Source: Nitrospira sp. (lineage in GTDB: Bacteria; Nitrospirota; Nitrospiria; Nitrospirales; UBA8639). From it: a stretch of DNA of 64,000 nucleotides. This document shows, in pieces, positions 59,221-64,000 of this stretch. Within the stretch, counting starts at the first letter, position 1, and each line of letters begins with the position of its first letter. Location of the stretch: contig WTGX01000028.1 in the NCBI GenBank assembly GCA_011523385.1, positions 1 to 64,000 of the forward strand, read 5' to 3'. A program made the position numbers and the translations under genes. Below the pieces are notes generated by a model that saw only the letters and a list, made by a program, of their open reading frames with translations, was not told the origin of the DNA and searched no databases.

Positions 59221-60637
59221 GGAAGGAGGCAGTGTACAAGGTCCAAACCATCATGATCGCAAACCCGCTCGTCCCGGCGGCAACGAGCCATAAGAACCAG
59301 GGCAGCACGCCCAAACAGGCGCATATCAGCACGACGATGGAAAAATCTCGATTCGCCACGTGCCCCAGGATAAAATCGAAACGGGTTCGGACGGCCTGAC
59401 TCATGCGTCGCCAACGCACGGTGTCGCCTTTCAGGGACTTGACCCGGCTCACGCACCACAGGGACACCCCGGTGGAGAGAACGGCGATGCCTCCCAGGAG
59501 CAACGGCAGATAGCCGGACGAGACGGGATTCTCCCGGTACGCCCCCCAGGCAATTCCCGCAAACACGGCCACGTGCACGATATTGTCAGAGACAAGGTCC
59601 AGCGCCTGTCCAAACGGGGATTCCGCGAAAGTGAGCCGCGCCACTTCTCCATCGCAACAATCAAGAATCACGGCCAGTTGAAACAGGAGAGCCCCTGCAA
59701 TCCCTCCCGCATATGAGCCTGTCGCAAAACACGCCGCCCCACCGAGGCCGATGAGCATCGACAACAAGGTAATGACATTGGGAGAGCATCCCAGTCGCAT
59801 GAACAGCCGGCTCAACGGCTTGGAAATTTTCCGGTTTACGTAGCGATCAACAACTCCATCCAGGGCCTGTTCCGCTTTTTGGAGTCCTTCGACACCCTCT
59901 ACGGCCGCCTGTTCCAGTGCCAACCGCGGCAGGATCTCCTGTTCCGCGCGTTCCAGGTCTTCAGGGAAGTCGATCTCGATCCACGGCAGACCTCCGATTT
60001 TCTCGGCCCCGACGGGAACCTCGCGGAAAAAATCTTCCAATGCGTCTTCGTATTCCATATCCAGCAGTCCCTGATTCACGCGCGTCTCCAGCGATCGCAA
60101 CAACTGCGGCACGGCCGCGCGTCCCACGCGCAAAAACCCGACGCCTTCGCCCACCAGGTCATGCTCTGCCGGCACGGACTTGGACAACGCCACCACCCGT
60201 CCCTGCCGCATCACGACCATACATTCTTCGGTTTGTTGCGACACCGTTTCATCCATCAACAGGGCATTGGCATGCGAGGAGGCGACCAACCGTTCGAGAA
60301 CAACGGGATGAAACAGGACGTCGGCATCCATGATCACCACGTCGTCGTCCAACGTCGCCCGGGCCGCCCACAACGAGCCGATACTCCCCCGTTCGTAATC
60401 CTCATTAACCAGGAACGTCACGTCAGGCCCGGAGGGGTACTCCGCCACCGCCGCACGAATGTCTTCCTGTTTGTACCCGACCACCAGGCATATCCTGGTC
60501 ACGCCCACACGCGCCAGGGAATCGAAATAGCGATACAGGAGCGGCTTGCCCCCGACGTCAAGCAAACACTTGGGACGATGCCGGGTCATGACGTGCAGCC
60601 GCCTCCCCCGCCCGGCAGCCAGGATGACCGCTTTCAT
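59201..60637 (-). CDS. Fused cytidylyltransferase-like / CDP-alcohol phosphotransferase
   Basis: 478 residues. The first 235 form a sugar-nucleotidyltransferase fold (VILAAGRGRRLHVMTRHRPK, DDDVVIMDADVLFHPVVLER) like PntC, which makes CMP-2-aminoethylphosphonate, or inositol-phosphate cytidylyltransferase. The second half, with about six membrane helices, has the full CDP-alcohol phosphotransferase motif DGEVARLTFAESPFGQALDL followed by VSD (D-G-x2-A-R-x8-G-x3-D-x3-D). So one protein can activate a headgroup with CTP and transfer it to a lipid alcohol. The start overlaps the upstream transaminase stop (ATGA). The neighbours favour 2-aminoethylphosphonate as the substrate; an inositol-phosphate role is the main alternative. 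Confidence 0.85.
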   Translation of the reverse strand: MKAVILAAGRGRRLHVMTRHRPKCLLDVGGKPLLYRYFDSLARVGVTRICLVVGYKQEDIRAAVAEYPSGPDVTFLVNEDYERGSIGSLWAARATLDDDVVIMDADVLFHPVVLERLVASSHANALLMDETVSQQTEECMVVMRQGRVVALSKSVPAEHDLVGEGVGFLRVGRAAVPQLLRSLETRVNQGLLDMEYEDALEDFFREVPVGAEKIGGLPWIEIDFPEDLERAEQEILPRLALEQAAVEGVEGLQKAEQALDGVVDRYVNRKISKPLSRLFMRLGCSPNVITLLSMLIGLGGAACFATGSYAGGIAGALLFQLAVILDCCDGEVARLTFAESPFGQALDLVSDNIVHVAVFAGIAWGAYRENPVSSGYLPLLLGGIAVLSTGVSLWCVSRVKSLKGDTVRWRRMSQAVRTRFDFILGHVANRDFSIVVLICACLGVLPWFLWLVAAGTSGFAIMMVWTLYTASFRHSRHL

Positions 60638-61752
60638 GTTGCCGGGTTCTCGTGCTTCAACACCTCTTCAAACGCACCCAGAAACCCTTCAACCTGGGTT
60701 TCCTGCAAGGCCCCCATGTTGGCCACGCGGAAGATTTCCGACTCCAAATGACCCTGCCCGGCATAGATGACGTAACCGCGTTCCTTCAGACGGTCGTGCA
60801 GCACGGCATACGCCCGTCCTGAGCCGTGTCGAAGGATCAGTCCTTCGGGCAGATAAAAGGCCGTCAATGAATGCGACTGATGCTCCGGGGGGAGCACGGC
60901 CCGCACCCCAAGGGTTGCCATGCGTTCCCGGATCATGGAGGCCATTCGCCCGTAGCGCTTGATTCGATTCGCCACCCCTTCCTCCAGGAGTTCCGACAAG
61001 GCTGCATCAAACGCGGCATACAACTGGACGGCCGGCGTAAAGGGGATCGTGCCGTTTTCCTGCGCCGTGTAATAATTGCCCAGGTTCAAGTACCACGTGC
61101 GTTTGGGATACTTGACCACGTTTTCCATAAAGCCTTTGCGGACCAGGACAAACGAGACCCCCGGAAATCCCTGAATGCACTTTCCCGCGGTCCCGGCCAC
61201 CATGTACATGTGACGACCGGCAATATCCAGGGGTTCCCCGCCCAACCCGCTGACGGAATCCACGATAAAGACGCCCCCGCGGCTGTCGACGTGTTCGGCA
61301 ATTTCGTGAACCGGGTTGATCAGCCCCAGCGTGGTTTCATGATGCACCATGACCACCCCATGCGCCGCCGGCTCTTGTTTCAGGGATTTCAAGATTTTTT
61401 CCGGGTCGGGCGGGGTGTCCCATTTGTGCTTGATTTCGGCGATTCCCAGGCGTTGCGTCGCAATGATGGACGAAATCCGTTCACCGTAGATCCCGTTATT
61501 GACGTGAATCAGCCGCTTTCCCGGAGGCAGACATGACATGATGGAGGCTTCCACCGCGGCCGTGCCCGAGCCGGTCAGCAGAATCGCGGTGTAGTCCGAT
61601 TCCGCGCCCGGCACAAAGGCTTTCAGCAGCTTTCGACGGATGTTGCCGAACAATTCCGCGCATTCGGACTCCCGATGACACATATCCGGACCCGTCAAGG
61701 CGTTTCTGACGCGGTCCGAGACGTTGACCGGACCTGGATTGAGCAGGATCAT
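60634..61752 (-). CDS. 2-aminoethylphosphonate-type transaminase (PhnW-like)
   Basis: 372 residues, PLP aminotransferase class V. The N-terminal ILLNPGPVNVSDRVRNAL, then PDMCHRESECAELFGNIRRK, and HHETTLGLINPVHEIAEHVD are characteristic of PhnW/AEPT enzymes. The PLP Lys is in TAGKCIQGFPGVSFVLV. In the biosynthetic direction such enzymes convert phosphonoacetaldehyde to 2-aminoethylphosphonate; alternatives in the fold are serine-glyoxylate or serine-pyruvate transaminases. It overlaps both neighbours by the ATGA motif, so it is tightly coupled to the decarboxylase subunits upstream and the cytidylyltransferase fusion downstream. Confidence 0.85.
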   Translation of the reverse strand: MILLNPGPVNVSDRVRNALTGPDMCHRESECAELFGNIRRKLLKAFVPGAESDYTAILLTGSGTAAVEASIMSCLPPGKRLIHVNNGIYGERISSIIATQRLGIAEIKHKWDTPPDPEKILKSLKQEPAAHGVVMVHHETTLGLINPVHEIAEHVDSRGGVFIVDSVSGLGGEPLDIAGRHMYMVAGTAGKCIQGFPGVSFVLVRKGFMENVVKYPKRTWYLNLGNYYTAQENGTIPFTPAVQLYAAFDAALSELLEEGVANRIKRYGRMASMIRERMATLGVRAVLPPEHQSHSLTAFYLPEGLILRHGSGRAYAVLHDRLKERGYVIYAGQGHLESEIFRVANMGALQETQVEGFLGAFEEVLKHENPAT

Positions 61753-62348
61753 GAGCTTGACGTTATCCCTTGTTCCACGGCCGTACGAAAGCGTTTGGTA
61801 ATGTCAGCCGGATCCAGCGCAACACGATCCGCGTCTTCGATCTGTTCGTTCACCTTGATCAGCAGAAAATGCGGACCGTCGTTGGCGAGCATGTGCGTGA
61901 ATTCATAGATGATGTCTTCCCGTTCCCAGACCCGCTCGACCGTGGCGTACCCGGCCGCCTTGGCCACCTGATCCAGCCGCACGACCCGCGAATAGGACGG
62001 CTGATTGCCGGTCGTGCCATACACCTCGTTATCGAACACGACGTGCGTCAGGTTCTTGGGGCGCAAGGCGCCGATCGTGGCCAGCGTGCCCATACCCATG
62101 AGCACGTTCCCGTCACCATCGAACACCACGACCCGCTGATCGGGTTTCGCCAGGGCCAACCCCAACCCGATGGACGCGGCCACACCCATCGACCCGATCA
62201 TGTAAAAGTTCCCGTCCCGGTCCTTGATTTTCTGGGCTTCCCGCGAAGGAAAGCCGTTACAAACAATGACCGGCTGATCGTCCAGGATGTCAAACAACGC
62301 TTGCATCGCCTGGGCTCGACTCTGCATCACCCCTTCTTCAGGTCGCAT
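61749..62348 (-). CDS. Phosphonopyruvate/sulfopyruvate decarboxylase, catalytic (beta) subunit
   Basis: 199 residues with the ThDP-binding motif GDGNVLMGMGTLATIGALRP followed by VVFDNEVYGTTGN, and the preceding block MIGSMGVAASIGLGLALAKP. It is the C-terminal half of a ThDP decarboxylase, as in ComE (sulfopyruvate) or Ppd (phosphonopyruvate). The product would be phosphonoacetaldehyde or sulfoacetaldehyde. The YGTTG pattern is closer to ComE, while the operon partners fit phosphonate. The stop overlaps the transaminase start (ATGA), and it begins 23 bases after the alpha subunit. Confidence 0.85.
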   Translation of the reverse strand: MRPEEGVMQSRAQAMQALFDILDDQPVIVCNGFPSREAQKIKDRDGNFYMIGSMGVAASIGLGLALAKPDQRVVVFDGDGNVLMGMGTLATIGALRPKNLTHVVFDNEVYGTTGNQPSYSRVVRLDQVAKAAGYATVERVWEREDIIYEFTHMLANDGPHFLLIKVNEQIEDADRVALDPADITKRFRTAVEQGITSSS

Positions 62349-62371
62349 AGGTTTGGGCCTTCCATTCCCTC

Positions 62372-62875
62372 TTACGGTTGGATCGTTTTAACCACGCCTT
62401 TTTTCAAAAACAGCGCCACGGGAACGCGTTGATCCATGAAGGTCTGCGCGGTCCATCGAAGGTCATCGGCCAGGGTTTCCGCGGCCAACGTTCGATGCGG
62501 AATCCGGATCGTCTCCATCAACTGCGGCATGGTTTGCCCCATCACCAGGTGTTCCGGCGCGTCTTTCCCTTCAAAGCCTCTCCAGGAAATGATGAGCAGG
62601 CACGGAATCCGGTAGATCAGATGGAGCGACATCAACACGTTCAAGGCATTCCCCAACCCCGAATTCTGCATCAGCACCACGGGGATTTTCCCGCCTAAAA
62701 ACGCTCCGGCGGCCATGGCCATCGCCTCGTCCTCACGGACCGACGGCGTATACAGGCGACGGTCGCTCAACACTTCGATGATCCCGCCCAGAATGGTGTC
62801 CGGGACGCCGGTAAAGAAATCAAACCCGGTCTCCTGGAGCGCCTTCACAAAATCGTCACTGTCAATCACGGCCAT
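62372..62875 (-). CDS. Phosphonopyruvate/sulfopyruvate decarboxylase, alpha subunit
   Basis: 167 residues from the ATG at 62875; an in-frame GTG lies 8 codons upstream. It is the N-terminal, Pyr-type half of the ThDP enzyme: FDFFTGVPDTILGGIIEVL, the cofactor-activating Glu in VREDEAMAMAAGAFLGGKIP, and VVLMQNSGLGNALNVLMSLH. These match the N-terminal half of Ppd and the separate ComD. Most bacterial phosphonopyruvate decarboxylases are one chain, so a split enzyme is notable. It is the first gene of the five-gene operon. No PEP mutase gene precedes it in the window. Confidence 0.85.
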   Translation of the reverse strand: MAVIDSDDFVKALQETGFDFFTGVPDTILGGIIEVLSDRRLYTPSVREDEAMAMAAGAFLGGKIPVVLMQNSGLGNALNVLMSLHLIYRIPCLLIISWRGFEGKDAPEHLVMGQTMPQLMETIRIPHRTLAAETLADDLRWTAQTFMDQRVPVALFLKKGVVKTIQP

Positions 62876-63248
62876 GACGTCGTTCCCGGCTGGTTTCACT
62901 CATTCGATTATTCCCGCTATCTCCTTCTGTCATTCCTGCGAAAGCAGGAATCCAGTGTCTTTCGTCTTCACGAACAAAGGAAAAAGCAAAGACGCTGGAT
63001 TCCCGATTAAAGATGTCGGGAATGACGGGAAAAAACCGGGGATGACAGAAAAACAGTACAACGCGGCTCAACAGTCACCCGGCACCAATGCAATCGTCGG
63101 TAGAAAATACCAGACGCCTCCCCCGCTTCTCAACACGTCAACGGTTTTTGAAAACGCCTCCCACGATTGCAGAGTTCTGGTATGGCAAGGTAGACTCTCG
63201 GGTGCGGTCCCCTTCTATCAACAACACGTCACGAGGAGCGTGGAGCCC
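62876..63248. other. 373-base divergent intergenic region
   Basis: Between the decarboxylase alpha gene (minus) and queF (plus). The half next to the decarboxylase is occupied by the palindromic repeat listed at 62929-63026. The rest has no gene and no convincing promoter pair. Confidence 0.5.
62929..63026. repeat. Dispersed composite palindromic repeat
   Basis: Left hairpin TCATTCCTGCGAAAGCAGGA then ATCCAGTGTCTTTC; right hairpin GCTGGATTCCCGATTAAAGA then TGTCGGGAATGAC. The outer arms are inverted copies of each other, so the whole element can fold into a cruciform. Partial extra copies follow (GGGGATGACAG near 63038). Confidence 0.75.
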
Positions 63249-63656
63249 ATGAAACGCAGCCAGAAAGGATACACGAAACGACACGCGGAAAGCGGGCTTG
63301 CCGTGCCGCTCCCCCCTTTGGAAACCTGGCCCAACCAATTTCCGGGGTACGAGATCACGGTCGAGATCCCGGAATACACCGCCATTTGCCCGAAAACCCA
63401 ACTCCCGGACTTCGGCACGATCACGATCCAGTACATGCCGCACAAAGCCTGCGTCGAACTCAAGTCGCTGAAACTCTACATCCACGCCTATCGCAACGTC
63501 GGCATCTTCTATGAAAACGCCGTCAACCGGATACTCCGGGATTTCGTGAACGCCTGCCGGCCAGAATGGGCCGTCGTCACCGGCACCTTTACGGCTCGCG
63601 GCGGGCTCAGCAGCACGATTCGAGCGCAATACCCGCAAACAAGGCGGGGATCATGA
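63249..63656 (+). CDS. queF: NADPH-dependent 7-cyano-7-deazaguanine reductase
   Basis: 135 residues, type I QueF. The catalytic cysteine lies in EIPEYTAICPKTQLPDFGTI and the substrate-binding region in ACVELKSLKLYIHAYRNVGI and FTARGGLSSTI. It reduces the nitrile of preQ0 to the amine preQ1, which Tgt (12149-13333) then inserts into tRNA. The frame opens far upstream, but the ATG at 63249 matches the family N-terminus and has AGGAG upstream. It is convergent with the aminotransferase that follows. Confidence 0.95.
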   Translation: MKRSQKGYTKRHAESGLAVPLPPLETWPNQFPGYEITVEIPEYTAICPKTQLPDFGTITIQYMPHKACVELKSLKLYIHAYRNVGIFYENAVNRILRDFVNACRPEWAVVTGTFTARGGLSSTIRAQYPQTRRGS

Positions 63657-63683
63657 CGTCTCAGCGGTTGACGACAACGGGGC

Positions 63684-64000
63684 TTAACGGCTGTTGTAGA
63701 ATTCACCGGTCCGCCCGACCACCGTTTCCATCTGCGCGCTCGTGAGTTCGGGATACACCGGCAGAGACAACACTTCTTGGGCCAGTTGCTCGGAAACCGG
63801 AAGGTCTCCCTTGGAATAGCCGAGCGGCTGGTAACATTGCTGCAGGTGCAGCGGGACGGGGTAATACACTTTATGGCCGATCTCGTGTTCCTTCAAATAG
63901 GCCATCAGTTCGTCCCGTCTTTGCGCGCGCAGGGTATACTGGTTGAAGACGTGGACGTTACCCGGACCCGTGACCGGTAACGCGACGTGCTCCAGTAACC
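63684..64000 (-). CDS. DegT/DnrJ/EryC1-family aminotransferase, C-terminal part
   Basis: The gene runs off the right edge; about 105 C-terminal residues are visible, starting within HVFNQYTLRAQRRDEL and continuing KVYYPVPLHLQQCYQPLGYS, then LPVSEQLAQEVLSLPVYPEL. These are hallmarks of PLP-dependent sugar aminotransferases used for surface polysaccharide (WecE, ArnB, PglE type). It suggests an envelope glycan cluster to the right of the window. The substrate cannot be told from this end. Confidence 0.88.
   Translation of the reverse strand, partial: LLEHVALPVTGPGNVHVFNQYTLRAQRRDELMAYLKEHEIGHKVYYPVPLHLQQCYQPLGYSKGDLPVSEQLAQEVLSLPVYPELTSAQMETVVGRTGEFYNSR

Noticed and set aside
1-64000. tRNA, rRNA, CRISPR array, integrase or transposase genes
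   Set aside because: No cloverleaf, ribosomal sequence, regular spacer-repeat array or mobile-element enzyme could be recognised on either strand; the only repeats are short palindromic elements.

Overview
The window looks like a chromosomal stretch from an aerobic, respiratory bacterium of the Nitrospirota, most likely a Nitrospira-like nitrite oxidiser. The reasons are indirect: a TorD/NarJ-type chaperone beside a NapG-like ferredoxin, a molybdenum-cofactor enzyme (mobA), a two-haem cytochrome fused to an ethylbenzene-dehydrogenase-like haem domain, two cytochrome bd-like oxidase subunits of the kind proposed as terminal oxidases in Nitrospira, and many exported copper proteins. No rRNA, tRNA, CRISPR array, prophage or insertion sequence was seen. 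Another lithotrophic Nitrospirota lineage cannot be excluded, and no catalytic nitrite oxidoreductase subunit lies inside the window.

Layout. 1-3180 (minus): end of a molybdoenzyme maturation region (exported protein fragment, TorD-like chaperone, four-cluster ferredoxin, HExxH protein). 3391-4488 (plus): a seven-bladed WD40 protein, convergent with a sigma-54 regulator and its large multi-PAS kinase (4506-9127). 9236-15832 (minus): housekeeping block secF-secD-yajC-tgt-argS-mobA. 15974-22525 (minus): an electron-transfer operon of two tiny membrane peptides, a bd-like oxidase, two membrane-anchored c-type cytochromes and the NxrC-like cytochrome. 22740-31005 (minus): a second bd-like oxidase operon without cytochromes, carrying an O-methyltransferase, a DUF420 protein, a double PCP_red-domain protein, DUF3047 and two SUMF1-like proteins.

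31171-44151 (minus): an exported copper-protein region. It has three related proteins with a predicted Cys-x2-His-x2-Met copper site, a DUF255/thioredoxin protein, a HEAT-repeat protein, and a 1709-residue multicopper oxidase with an internal LysM domain. 44335-50566: small genes (D-amino-acid transaminase-like, I42 inhibitor-like, Rieske, DUF192, cupredoxin-like, an Ig/PKD protein, an exported DUF151 lipoprotein, a coiled-coil lipoprotein). 50651-56639 (minus): gltB-gltD glutamate synthase. 56900-57907 (plus): long-chain polyprenyl diphosphate synthase.

58069-62875 (minus) is the most interesting unit. A split phosphonopyruvate/sulfopyruvate decarboxylase, a 2-aminoethylphosphonate transaminase-like enzyme, a fused nucleotidyltransferase/CDP-alcohol phosphotransferase and a flippase-like membrane protein together read as a pathway that puts 2-aminoethylphosphonate (or a sulfur analogue) on a lipid. 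The PEP mutase expected at its start is not in the window. The window ends with queF (plus) and the 3' end of a DegT-family sugar aminotransferase (minus).

Dispersed palindromic repeats sit in several intergenic regions (about 32462, 36145, 57914, 59123, 62929), and some reach into gene starts or ends. One small gene (32058-32362) carries an apparent single-base frameshift.
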